The notes under the pieces are model-generated. The model was not told the origin of the DNA. It saw only the letters and a list, made by a program, of their open reading frames with translations, and did not search any database. The position numbers were made by a program, and so were the translations under genes. From contig CAKUOS010000032.1 in the NCBI GenBank assembly GCA_934670025.1, positions 1-25,806 on the forward strand: DNA of 25,806 nucleotides, read 5' to 3'. Positions 16,498 through 23,300 of the stretch are shown here, in pieces (position 1 is the stretch's first letter; each line of letters begins with the position of its first letter). Source of the DNA: an uncultured Oscillospiraceae bacterium. Lineage in GTDB: Bacteria; Bacillota; Clostridia; Oscillospirales; Oscillospiraceae.

Positions 16498-16564
16498 TGC
16501 TTTACCGCTGTACGATGATCCCGATCACACCATGGATAAACAGGATGTGTTCCAGGGCGGTATC

Positions 16565-16640
16565 TGGCACCCCAGAGACGATTCGAACGTCCGACCCTTC
16601 GCTTAGGAGGCGAATGCTCTATCCCCTGAGCTACTGGGGC
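16565..16640 (-). tRNA. tRNA-Arg (anticodon CCU)
   Basis: A full cloverleaf is visible on the minus strand: acceptor stem GCCCCAG/CTGGGGT (first pair G-U), D arm GCTC...GAGC, anticodon stem TTCGC/GCGAA with seven-base loop CTCCTAA, and T arm GGACG-TTCGAAT-CGTCT. The anticodon CCU is at 16607-16605, reading Arg codon AGG. The 3' CCA is encoded (16567-16565). A near-consensus promoter lies just upstream and a terminator downstream, so the gene is a single-tRNA unit. Remains of a mobile element lie on its 3' side. Confidence 0.97.
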
Positions 16641-16652
16641 ATATGCAGGGCT

Positions 16653-16681
16653 ATTTTACAATGCGGAACCGGGTTTGTCAA
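16653..16681 (-). promoter_or_regulatory. tRNA-Arg promoter
   Basis: On the minus strand, perfect -35 TTGACA (16681-16676), 17-base spacer, -10 TAAAAT (16658-16653). The start point would be about 6 bases before the tRNA 5' end. It lies back-to-back with the spoIIIA promoter region. Confidence 0.88.
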
Positions 16682-16686
16682 GGCGG

Positions 16687-16714
16687 GCATATTGCGGCGG
16701 CCGCGGCATAGACT
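16687..16714 (+). promoter_or_regulatory. Candidate sigma-E promoter of spoIIIA
   Basis: -35-like GCATATT (16687-16693) fits the sigma-E element KMATATT. After 13 bases comes CATAGACT (16707-16714), which differs from CATACANT at one position. The start point would be only a few bases before the spoIIIAA ribosome-binding site. Mother-cell sigma-E control of spoIIIA is established in Bacillus. The spacer is slightly short, so this is a candidate only. Confidence 0.5.
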
Positions 16715-16737
16715 TGGACTGGAAGGAGGGAGCGGAC

Positions 16738-17700
16738 GTGTTGGATCCGGTATTCGGTATTCTGCCGCCGGGCTGCCGGCAGGCGCTGTGCGGGATGGAC
16801 CTGTCGCGCGCGGAGGAGCTTCGCCTGCGCGCCGGCCAGCGGCCGACGATCCTGCAAAACGGCACCGAGCGTGCGTTTCTGCCCGCGTCCGGAGACGGGT
16901 GTGTGACACAGGCGGACTTGCAGCGCACGCTCATGGCCGCCTGCGCGCAGTCGCAATACGCCGTGCAGGCGCAGCTGTGCGAGGGATTTGTCCGTCTGCC
17001 GGGCGGCTACCGTCTCGGCGTGTGCGGCAGCGCCGTCATGCAGGACGGGCAGCTGTGCGGCATCCGCGAAGTCTCGTCGCTGGCGCTGCGCATCCCGCAT
17101 GATATCCGTCACGCGCCGTCCGGGCTTCTGCCGTATCTGACCGGCTCGTGCCTGATCGCCGGCGCGCCCGGCTCCGGGAAGACGACACTGCTGCGCAGCT
17201 GCATCCGGGTGCTGTCCGATGCGGGCGCGCGCGTCGCGGTCGCCGACGAGCGGATGGAGCTGGCCGGGTGCGTCGGCGGCGTTCCGCAGTTCGATCTCGG
17301 CGCGCATACGGACGTGCTCTCGGGCTGCGGCAAGCGCACGGCGATGATGATGCTGCTGCGCGCGATGAATCCCATGTGGGTCGCGGTCGACGAGATCACG
17401 CAGGCGGAGGATCTGCGCGCCATCCGGCATCTGGCCGGGTGCGGCGTCAGGCTGCTTGCGACGATCCACGCCGCATCACCGGACGAGCTGCGCCGGCGGC
17501 CGCAGGCCCGGGCGCTGCTCGGGGCGGGTATCTTTGAACGGGCGCTGTTTTTAAGATCTGACAGGACATTTTATGAAGAAAGGATCCCGTATGCTCAAAA
17601 TGATCGGCCTGACCCTGATTTTTGCCTCGTCCGGTGCGGCGGGGATCTCGATGGCGCACGCTGTCCGGACGCAGCAGGCGCAGCTGCGCGCGCTCATTGA
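16738..17700 (+). CDS. spoIIIAA: Stage III sporulation protein AA (ATPase)
   Basis: This 320-residue secretion-ATPase-like protein powers the SpoIIIA-SpoIIQ channel between mother cell and forespore. From the GTG at 16738 (AGGAGGG seven bases upstream) it has Walker A GAPGSGKTTLL (142-152) and Walker B VAVDEI (215-220), flanked by the conserved CGSAVMQDG, ADERMELAG and MLLRAMNP motifs. Most homologues are about 300-310 residues. Here the frame stays open for 110-128 bases into spoIIIAB, adding a Cys/Asp/Ala-rich tail with no family resemblance. Functional homology probably ends near the FERALFL block. The long overlap may be real or a lost stop codon. Confidence 0.93.
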   Translation: MLDPVFGILPPGCRQALCGMDLSRAEELRLRAGQRPTILQNGTERAFLPASGDGCVTQADLQRTLMAACAQSQYAVQAQLCEGFVRLPGGYRLGVCGSAVMQDGQLCGIREVSSLALRIPHDIRHAPSGLLPYLTGSCLIAGAPGSGKTTLLRSCIRVLSDAGARVAVADERMELAGCVGGVPQFDLGAHTDVLSGCGKRTAMMMLLRAMNPMWVAVDEITQAEDLRAIRHLAGCGVRLLATIHAASPDELRRRPQARALLGAGIFERALFLRSDRTFYEERIPYAQNDRPDPDFCLVRCGGDLDGARCPDAAGAAARAH

Positions 17701-18103
17701 CGCGCTCTGCGCCGTGCGGTGCGAGCTTCAGACCCGCATGACGCCGCTCCCGGAGGCGTTTGCGCAGCTCCCGGCGTGCGATGCGCGCGTCGGCGTGTTT
17801 TTTGCGGCGCTCCGCGCAAATCTGACGGCCGCGCAGACCTGCACGGTCGGCTATGCATACCGGCAGGCGCTGCGGCAGACGCCCGGGCTGCAATTTTCCG
17901 CGCAGACGCGCGCGGCGCTGCTGGTCCTGTTCGAATCGCTCGGAAAATACGATCTGGACGGCAATTTGCAGCTGCTGTCCATGGCGGCCGCGCGGCTGCA
18001 AGCGGAGCTTGCGCAGCTGCAAACCGCCGGGAAAGCGCGGTGCAAAACCTATGTGACGCTCGGCGTATGCACGGGCCTCGCCGTGGCGGTGATCCTGCTG
18101 TAA
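17591..18103 (+). CDS. spoIIIAB: Stage III sporulation protein AB
   Basis: This 170-residue protein has an N-terminal hydrophobic helix (MLKMIGLTLIFASSGAAGI) and a C-terminal hydrophobic segment (YVTLGVCTGLAVAVILL). A helical domain lies between, including LIDALCAVRCELQTRMTPLPEAF and FESLGKYDLDGN. This is the GspF-like platform subunit of the SpoIIIA complex. I favour the ATG at 17591 (AAAGGA six bases upstream), which gives the usual family start and length; an in-frame ATG at 17573 would add six residues. It begins inside the 3' end of the spoIIIAA frame and ends two bases before spoIIIAC. Confidence 0.92.
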   Translation: MLKMIGLTLIFASSGAAGISMAHAVRTQQAQLRALIDALCAVRCELQTRMTPLPEAFAQLPACDARVGVFFAALRANLTAAQTCTVGYAYRQALRQTPGLQFSAQTRAALLVLFESLGKYDLDGNLQLLSMAAARLQAELAQLQTAGKARCKTYVTLGVCTGLAVAVILL

Positions 18104-18105
18104 AG

Positions 18106-18300
18106 ATGGATATCGATCTGATCTTCAAGATCGCGGCGGTCGGCATCATCGTGTCGATCCTCAATCAGGTGCTGGTCCGCTCCGGCCGCGAGGAGCAGGC
18201 GACCATGACGTCGCTGGCCGCGCTGGTGGTGGTGCTGATGATCGTCGTGCAGCGCATCGCAGAGCTGTTCGACATGGTCAAGACGCTGTTTGAATTCTGA
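18106..18300 (+). CDS. spoIIIAC: Stage III sporulation protein AC
   Basis: This small 64-residue membrane protein has two hydrophobic segments (IFKIAAVGIIVSILNQVLV and the SLAALVVVLMIVV region) separated by a short RSGREEQ loop. This is characteristic of SpoIIIAC, a small membrane component of the mother-cell channel. It starts two bases after the spoIIIAB stop and its stop overlaps the ATG of spoIIIAD by one base (TGATG). No ribosome-binding site of its own is evident, so translation is probably coupled. Length and position are typical. Confidence 0.93.
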   Translation: MDIDLIFKIAAVGIIVSILNQVLVRSGREEQATMTSLAALVVVLMIVVQRIAELFDMVKTLFEF

Positions 18301-18692
18301 TGGAGGCCGTCTGGAAGCTGATCGCGGCGGCGATCTTGTGCAGCATTCTGTGTCTGCTGCTGCAAAAGCAGTCTCCGGAGCTGACGGCCGCGCTGTGCGT
18401 GCTTGGCTGCGTGCTGTGTCTGTCGCTGGCGCTGCCGCTGTTGGCGCCGGTCGTGTCGTTCCTGCGCAGGCTGGAGGAGCTGACGCAGCTGTCGGGCGCG
18501 ATATTCGCGCCGCTTCTTAAAACGGCGGCCGTCGGCATCCTGACGCAGCTGGCCGCAGCCGTCTGCCGCGACAGCGGAAGACAGGCGCTGGCAAAGGCCG
18601 TGGAGGTTTGCAGCAGCCTTGCGTGTATGTATCTGGCGCTGCCGCTGTTTGAGATGGCGCTGTCGCTGTTGCAGGATATGATCGGAGGATAA
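18300..18692 (+). CDS. spoIIIAD: Stage III sporulation protein AD
   Basis: This 130-residue protein has about three to four hydrophobic segments: KLIAAAILCSILCLLL, the LTAALCVLGCVLCLSLALPLL segment, LLKTAAVGILTQLAAAVC and ALAKAVEVCSSLACMYLALPL. The KTAAVGILTQLAAAVCRDSG motif is typical of SpoIIIAD. It is a membrane subunit of the SpoIIIA channel, homologous in part to SpoIIIAC. The ATG overlaps the spoIIIAC stop by one base. spoIIIAE follows after one base. Confidence 0.93.
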   Translation: MEAVWKLIAAAILCSILCLLLQKQSPELTAALCVLGCVLCLSLALPLLAPVVSFLRRLEELTQLSGAIFAPLLKTAAVGILTQLAAAVCRDSGRQALAKAVEVCSSLACMYLALPLFEMALSLLQDMIGG

Positions 18693-18693
18693 G

Positions 18694-19791
18694 ATGCGAA
18701 GAATGCTTTCGCTTTTGCTGGCGCTGCTGCCGCTGCTGGCCGTACCGGCCCGCGCGGTGGACGTACCGGAACGCGAGCGTGAGATCCTGCAAGTCGACAC
18801 GCTGCGGGACGAGCTGCCCGCAGACGCGCAGCAGGCGCTGGAGGACTACAGCCCGTCGGCTGTGACGGACCCTGCGGACGCGCTGTTCGCCGTCATGAAA
18901 TGGGCCGCGCAGCTCTCCGTGTCCGTGCTTCCGGACGCGCTGCGGACGGCGGCAATGCTGCTGGCTGCGGCGATCCTGTGCGCGGCGGCCGGCCATACCG
19001 GACAAACCGGCTCTTTGCCGGTCCTGCCGATGACCGGCGCGCTGGCCGCAGCTGCGATCTTCACCGGCGGTATGCGCAGCATGACGAGCCTGGCGCAGAC
19101 GGCGCTCGACGATCTGGACGCCTATGCCAAGCTCCTGCTGCCCGTGATGTGCGGCGCGGCGGCGGCCTCCGGTGCGGTCACGGGCGCGGGCGCGGTGTAT
19201 ACGGGCGCGTCGCTGTTTTTCAGCGTCCTCACCAGCGCCGTCCGGACGGTGCTGCTGCCGCTGGTATACGTGTTCATCGCGCTCGCAACGATCGAATGCG
19301 CGCTCCCGGACAGCGGCCTCGGCGGCGCGCGGAAGCTGCTCGGCTGGTGCGTATCGGTTTTTTTAAAGGGGATCGCATCCGTTTTCACGGCGTATATCTC
19401 CCTGACGGGCCTTCTGTCCGGAAGCAGCGATGAGGCGGCGCTCTCGGCGGCAAAATCGGCGCTTTCCGCGGCGATCCCCGTCGTCGGCTCCATCGCGGCC
19501 GACGCCTCGGAGGCCGTTTTGCAGAGCGCGCGCTTTCTGCGCGCAACGGCGGGCACGTTCGGCATCCTTGCGGTGTGCGCGCTGGCGCTCGTGCCGTTTT
19601 TGCGGATCACGGTCTGCTTTCTGACGATGAAGCTGGCCGCGGCCGTCGCGGAAATGGCCGCAGAGAAGGCGCACGCGGCGCTTCTGGGGCATTTTTCCGC
19701 CGCAATGGGGTATCTGCTGGCGATGGTCGGCTGCGCGGGGCTGATGCTGCTTCTGAGCGTCTGCTGCTTTATGAAGGTGGCGGCTGGATGA
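18694..19791 (+). CDS. spoIIIAE: Stage III sporulation protein AE
   Basis: This 365-residue polytopic membrane protein is the predicted multi-spanning core of the SpoIIIA channel. An N-terminal signal peptide (MRRMLSLLLALLPLLAVPARA, cleavage probably after ARA at about 21) is followed by an extracytoplasmic segment and six or more membrane helices. Conserved blocks include LDDLDAYAKLLLPVM, the GLLSGSSDEAALSAAKSA region and IPVVGSIAADASEAVL. GGAGG lies a few bases before the ATG. It ends within the first codons of spoIIIAF (overlap of four bases). Confidence 0.93.
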   Translation: MRRMLSLLLALLPLLAVPARAVDVPEREREILQVDTLRDELPADAQQALEDYSPSAVTDPADALFAVMKWAAQLSVSVLPDALRTAAMLLAAAILCAAAGHTGQTGSLPVLPMTGALAAAAIFTGGMRSMTSLAQTALDDLDAYAKLLLPVMCGAAAASGAVTGAGAVYTGASLFFSVLTSAVRTVLLPLVYVFIALATIECALPDSGLGGARKLLGWCVSVFLKGIASVFTAYISLTGLLSGSSDEAALSAAKSALSAAIPVVGSIAADASEAVLQSARFLRATAGTFGILAVCALALVPFLRITVCFLTMKLAAAVAEMAAEKAHAALLGHFSAAMGYLLAMVGCAGLMLLLSVCCFMKVAAG

Positions 19792-20267
19792 TGGACGCGG
19801 TTCGGAGCTATCTTCTGCGGCTCGCGGCCGGCGCATTTTTTACGGCGCTGGCGCTTGCCGCCGTGCCGAAGGGGAACGCGCGGCGGACGGCTTCGCTCGT
19901 CTGCGGGCTTGTCATGCTGCTGCTCGCGCTCACGCCGCTGACCGGCATCGACACGGACGCGCTGGCCTCGGCGATCGGCACGCTGGAATTGCAGCAGGAG
20001 CAGACGCGCACCGGCGTCGAGGTACGCAACCGGGAACTTGTGGCGCAGATCATATCCGCGCGCACGGAATCATATATATTGGACAAAGCCGCCTCGCTCG
20101 GGCTTTCGATCACCGTCACGGTCGAGACGGAGGCGGACGGCGCGACGCCGTTTCCGTGCGGCGTGACATTTTCGGGCCGCACGACCGAAACGCAGCGGCA
20201 GGCGCTGGAGCGGTATGTGGACGAGACCTTTGCGATACCGGCAGAAAGGCAGGTATGGACGCCATGA
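19788..20267 (+). CDS. spoIIIAF: Stage III sporulation protein AF
   Basis: This 159-residue protein has two N-terminal membrane helices (about 8-26 and 33-53) followed by a soluble domain exposed to the intermembrane space. That domain has an amphipathic stretch (LELQQEQTRTGVEVRNRELV) and a C-terminal ring-building-like fold with GLSITVTVETE. It is a SpoIIIAF channel subunit. Start: ATG at 19788 (AAGGTGG eight bases upstream) overlapping the spoIIIAE stop, with a second ATG in the next codon. It overlaps spoIIIAG at its 3' end. Confidence 0.9.
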   Translation: MMDAVRSYLLRLAAGAFFTALALAAVPKGNARRTASLVCGLVMLLLALTPLTGIDTDALASAIGTLELQQEQTRTGVEVRNRELVAQIISARTESYILDKAASLGLSITVTVETEADGATPFPCGVTFSGRTTETQRQALERYVDETFAIPAERQVWTP

Positions 20268-20785
20268 ACAACGGAGCTTTTGCGGATATCCGCCGCCGGG
20301 CCGCGGCGCTCGTGAAAAAGTACCGCGCGGCGTGCATCGTCTTTCTCATGGGGCTTGCGCTGGCGCTCCTGCCGGTGAAAAAAACGGATGCGGCTGCGGC
20401 GCAGCCCTCCGCACAGCAGACATTTGATCCGGAGTCGGCACAGGCGCAGATGGAAGCGATCCTGTCGCAGATCGACGGCGCGGGCCGCGTTCGGCTGCTG
20501 CTGACGCTGCGCACCGGCGCGCAGACTGTCTATCAGACCGACACGCGCGCGGTCACAAACCAGAACGGAACGACGCAGGAGTGCGAAACGGTCTTTCAGC
20601 AGACCGGCAGCGCGCAGAAATCACCCGTCGTGCAGAGCATCGTGTATCCGGAATATCAGGGCGCGCTCGTGCTGTGCGAGGGCGCGGACAGGGCCGGCGT
20701 GCGGCTGGCCGTGATTGAGGCTGTATCGAGCCTGACCGGGCTCGGGAGCAATAAAATCGCAGTGGTAAAACTAAAAGGGCAATAG
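20255..20785 (+). CDS. spoIIIAG: Stage III sporulation protein AG
   Basis: This 176-residue ring-forming channel protein has an N-terminal cytoplasmic stub, one membrane helix (about 27-43, ACIVFLMGLALALLPVK), an Ala/Gln/Ser-rich linker, and a C-terminal ring-building domain. Family motifs in that domain are GAGRVRLLLTLRTG, YPEYQGALVLCEGAD and SLTGLGSNKIAVVKLKG. Known SpoIIIAG forms a large ring in the intermembrane space. The ATG at 20255 has AAAGG five bases upstream; an in-frame ATG at 20264 overlapping the spoIIIAF stop is an alternative. It is somewhat shorter than the Bacillus protein because the linker is short. Confidence 0.92.
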   Translation: MDAMNNGAFADIRRRAAALVKKYRAACIVFLMGLALALLPVKKTDAAAAQPSAQQTFDPESAQAQMEAILSQIDGAGRVRLLLTLRTGAQTVYQTDTRAVTNQNGTTQECETVFQQTGSAQKSPVVQSIVYPEYQGALVLCEGADRAGVRLAVIEAVSSLTGLGSNKIAVVKLKGQ

Positions 20786-20796
20786 GAGGAGACACT

Positions 20797-21372
20797 ATGA
20801 AGATCTGGAAACGAAACGCGATCATCGCGTCGGTGCTGCTGCTCGTGTGCGCCGGCGTCTATCTCAACTGGTCCGGGCGGCAGGCGGAACCGGCGCAGGA
20901 TCTGACCGAGACGCTCTCGGCCGGGCAGGTCCTGGGGGAGGACACGCTTGTCATTCAGGACACGGACGGCACGGACGGAAGCGTCGCCGTATCGGCCGGT
21001 ACGGACGGCGCGCAGACGGAGGACTATTTCGCGCAGGTACGCCTGAGCCGCCAGCAGACGCGCGACTCCGCCGTGGAGCTGCTTGAAGAGACGATCGCCT
21101 ACGACGAAGGCACCGACGTCGGCGAGACTGCGTCCGAGACGCTCGGAACGATCGTCGGCACGGCGCTGCATGAGGCGGAGATCGAGAGTCTCGTCATCGC
21201 CAAGGGCTATGACGACTGCGTGACGTACATCAACGACGGCGTCGTCTGTGTGGCCGTCTCGGCCCCGGCCGACGGTCTGACCGACGCCGACGCGGCGCTG
21301 ATCTCCGACATCGTGACCTCGCAGACCGATTATCCGCTCTCGCAGGTGCGTATCATCGAAGTAAAACCGTGA
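20797..21372 (+). CDS. spoIIIAH: Stage III sporulation protein AH
   Basis: This 191-residue protein has an N-terminal membrane anchor (about 8-24, AIIASVLLLVCAGVYLNW), an Asp/Gly/Thr-rich linker, then a YscJ/FliF-like ring-building domain. The domain contains YFAQVRLSRQQTRDSAVELLEE and ends LSQVRIIEVKP. In Bacillus it binds forespore SpoIIQ across the intermembrane space. AGGAGG lies seven bases before the ATG. It is the last spoIIIA gene. No strong terminator is visible between it and the asp23 promoter. Confidence 0.94.
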   Translation: MKIWKRNAIIASVLLLVCAGVYLNWSGRQAEPAQDLTETLSAGQVLGEDTLVIQDTDGTDGSVAVSAGTDGAQTEDYFAQVRLSRQQTRDSAVELLEETIAYDEGTDVGETASETLGTIVGTALHEAEIESLVIAKGYDDCVTYINDGVVCVAVSAPADGLTDADAALISDIVTSQTDYPLSQVRIIEVKP

Positions 21373-21400
21373 TCCGGGCCGTCTGTTTTTCAGAAAGGGA

Positions 21401-21428
21401 TTGCAATTTGCAGGTTTTGTGGTAAAAT
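21401..21428 (+). promoter_or_regulatory. asp23 promoter
   Basis: -35 TTGCAA (21401-21406), 16-base spacer, -10 TAAAAT (21423-21428). The start point would be near 21435. It separates the vegetatively expressed genes downstream from the spoIIIA operon. Confidence 0.65.
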
Positions 21429-21476
21429 GTATCCGATCATCCATCAGAACCCACCCTGAGAAACGGAGGAACCACT

Positions 21477-21860
21477 ATGGCAGACAAGAGCGAATACTTC
21501 ACGCAGACGTTGGAAAACGGGACGCTTCAGATCTCGGAGGACGTTGTGGCGTCTGTCGCGGCGGCGGCTGTGCTTGAGGTCGAGGGCGTCTGCGGCCTGT
21601 CCAGCAGCATCAGCACCGACATCGCCGAGATGCTCGGCATGAAAACGCTTGCCAAGGGCGTGCGGCTGACTGCGGAAAAAGACGGCGCAGTCCAGATCGA
21701 GTGCGACGTTGTGGCAAAGTTCGGCCAGAGCGTGTTCGCGCTCGCCAAGACTGTGCAGGATGCGGTGAAGTCCGGTGTGGAATCCACCACGGGTCTTGCC
21801 GTGACCCAGGTCAACGTCAACATCTGCGGCATCGCAATGCCGCGCGAGATCAAAAAATGA
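21477..21860 (+). CDS. Asp23/Gls24 family envelope-stress protein
   Basis: This 127-residue Asp23/Gls24-family protein has the diagnostic core GTLQISEDVVASVAAAAVLEVEGV near the N-terminus and the TTGLAVTQVNVNICGI block near the C-terminus. Such proteins coat the inner face of the membrane or act in envelope and alkaline stress; in Clostridia one is commonly encoded just before nusB, as here. CGGAGG lies seven bases before the ATG. It has its own promoter and is followed by a terminator, so it may be expressed more strongly than the downstream operon. Confidence 0.92.
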   Translation: MADKSEYFTQTLENGTLQISEDVVASVAAAAVLEVEGVCGLSSSISTDIAEMLGMKTLAKGVRLTAEKDGAVQIECDVVAKFGQSVFALAKTVQDAVKSGVESTTGLAVTQVNVNICGIAMPREIKK

Positions 21861-21870
21861 TCCAAAAGGC

Positions 21871-21904
21871 AAACCCTTTGCGCGTCGTAAAGGGTTTCTT
21901 TTTT
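21871..21904 (+). terminator. Terminator between asp23 and nusB
   Basis: A 9-bp stem AAACCCTTT/AAAGGGTTT (21871-21879, 21889-21897) with a nine-base loop is followed by C and six T residues. No separate promoter is obvious between it and nusB, so it probably attenuates rather than fully stops read-through. Confidence 0.85.
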
Positions 21905-21930
21905 GGTTTCGAAAGACAGAGGAGAAGCAT

Positions 21931-22383
21931 ATGACAAGATCGAACGCCCGAGAGATCGCCTGCCATCTTGTTTTCGAGATGAACTTCAACAGCATCACAG
22001 CCGGCGAGGCGCTGCAAATGCTGCTGGACGAGACGTATTATCCCACGCTCAAGACGGAGACGGACGTCTACGAGGAAAAGCCCGACGGCAAACAGCTGGA
22101 CTACATCACAAACGTCGTGCAGGGCGTCCAGGCCCGGCGCGCGGAGCTGGAGGGATACATCACGAAGTATTCCGTCGGCTGGGCGCTGAACCGCATCGCG
22201 CGGATGGCCGTGGCCATCATGGAGGTGTGTATGTACGAGGCGCTGTACGTCGACGATGCGCCGGTGAGCGCCGCCATCAACGAGGCTGTCGAGCTGACGC
22301 GTAAATATGAGAATGAAGACGTGGTATCGTTCGTCAACGGTATTCTCGGCGGCTTCGCACGCGAGGTCCGTCCGGAATGCTGA
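21931..22383 (+). CDS. nusB: Transcription antitermination factor NusB
   Basis: This 150-residue all-helical NusB is the boxA-RNA-binding partner of NusE in rRNA antitermination. The N-terminal motif SNAREIACHLVFEMNF (RxxA..LxF) and the C-terminal APVSAAINEAVELTRKYENED...FVNGILGGF are diagnostic. AGAGGAG lies a few bases before the ATG. It overlaps the next gene by seven bases, so translation is coupled. First coding gene after the attenuator at 21871-21904. Confidence 0.95.
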   Translation: MTRSNAREIACHLVFEMNFNSITAGEALQMLLDETYYPTLKTETDVYEEKPDGKQLDYITNVVQGVQARRAELEGYITKYSVGWALNRIARMAVAIMEVCMYEALYVDDAPVSAAINEAVELTRKYENEDVVSFVNGILGGFAREVRPEC

Positions 22384-23300
22384 CGATCGGCTTCGATACC
22401 AGCAACTATACGACTTCGGTCGCTGCATTTGACGGCGTGGGCGGAAAAAACTGCTCACGCCTTTTGGACGTGAAGCCGGGGGAGCTGGGCCTGCGGCAGT
22501 CCGACGCGCTGTTTGCGCACGTCAAGCGCCTTCCGGAGCTGGTCGACGCGCTGGCCGCGGAGATCGATCTGCGCGATGTCACGGCCGTCGGCGTCAGCAC
22601 GCGCCCGCGCGCGGTCGAAGGCTCGTATATGCCGTGCTTTCTGGCCGGCTGGTCGCAGGCGAAAAGTCTGGCGCGCATCCTGCACGTGCCGCTGCACGAA
22701 GTTTCGCACCAGCAGGGACATATCGCGGCGAGCCTGTGGTCGGCCGGGCGGCTCGATCTGATGCGGCAGCCGCACCTTGCGTGGCATCTGTCCGGCGGCA
22801 CGACGGAGCTGCTGCGCGTGGAACCGGACGGAAAGAATGTAAAGGCGGAGCGGATCGGCGGCACGAGCGATATTTCCGCCGGTCAGCTCATCGACCGCAC
22901 GGGAAAGCTCCTGTCGCTGCCGTTCCCGGCCGGGAAAGCCGTCGACGCGCTCAGCCGGGAATCGGATTGCCGCGAACGCTACCGTGTGAAGCTCAACGGG
23001 CTGGAATTCTCCTTCTCCGGGATCCAGAACAAGGCGGAAGCGTTCTATTCCGGAACGCAATCTCCCGCCGACACGGCAAGATTTGTGCTGAACTGCGTCG
23101 TCACGTGCATCGCGGATGCGACGCGCGCGGCGCAGCGGACCTGTCCGGGGCTGCCGGTCGTGTTTTCGGGCGGCGTAGCCTCCAATTCCATGCTGCGCGA
23201 ACGGATGCGGGAATTTGCGCCCGTGTTTGCCGCGCCGCAGTATTCCACGGATAACGCCATGGGCGTGGCCGTATTGGCGGCCTTGCAGGAGGGGTTGTGA
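22377..23300 (+). CDS. TsaD/Kae1-like paralogue (predicted metal-dependent ASKHA protein)
   Basis: This 307-residue protein is a second member of the TsaD/Kae1 (formerly 'O-sialoglycoprotein endopeptidase') fold, distinct from the true TsaD at 13283. It keeps the two metal-ligand histidines at the same residue numbers (H111, H115 in SHQQGHIAAS), the C-terminal Asp (D292 in STDNAMG), and the ATPase-type GFDTSNYTTS and SGGTTELL motifs. The TsaD motif GTTRDDAAGE is replaced by GGTSDISAGQ, so the substrate probably differs. Such proteins are conserved in many Clostridia between nusB and xseA, but their function is not established. It overlaps nusB by seven bases and xseA by one. Confidence 0.85.
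   Translation: MLTIGFDTSNYTTSVAAFDGVGGKNCSRLLDVKPGELGLRQSDALFAHVKRLPELVDALAAEIDLRDVTAVGVSTRPRAVEGSYMPCFLAGWSQAKSLARILHVPLHEVSHQQGHIAASLWSAGRLDLMRQPHLAWHLSGGTTELLRVEPDGKNVKAERIGGTSDISAGQLIDRTGKLLSLPFPAGKAVDALSRESDCRERYRVKLNGLEFSFSGIQNKAEAFYSGTQSPADTARFVLNCVVTCIADATRAAQRTCPGLPVVFSGGVASNSMLRERMREFAPVFAAPQYSTDNAMGVAVLAALQEGL

Noticed and set aside
16510..16561. Minus-strand tail reading LEHILFIHGVIGIIVQR then stop, between tRNA-Arg and its terminator
   Set aside because: It looks protein-like but has no start codon or ribosome-binding site and is open only back into the tRNA.
16515..17102. Plus-strand open frame encoding a protein with TIRTSDPSLRRRMLYPLSYWG
   Set aside because: This is the familiar false protein produced by translating the antisense of a tRNA gene; it overlaps tRNA-Arg and spoIIIAA.
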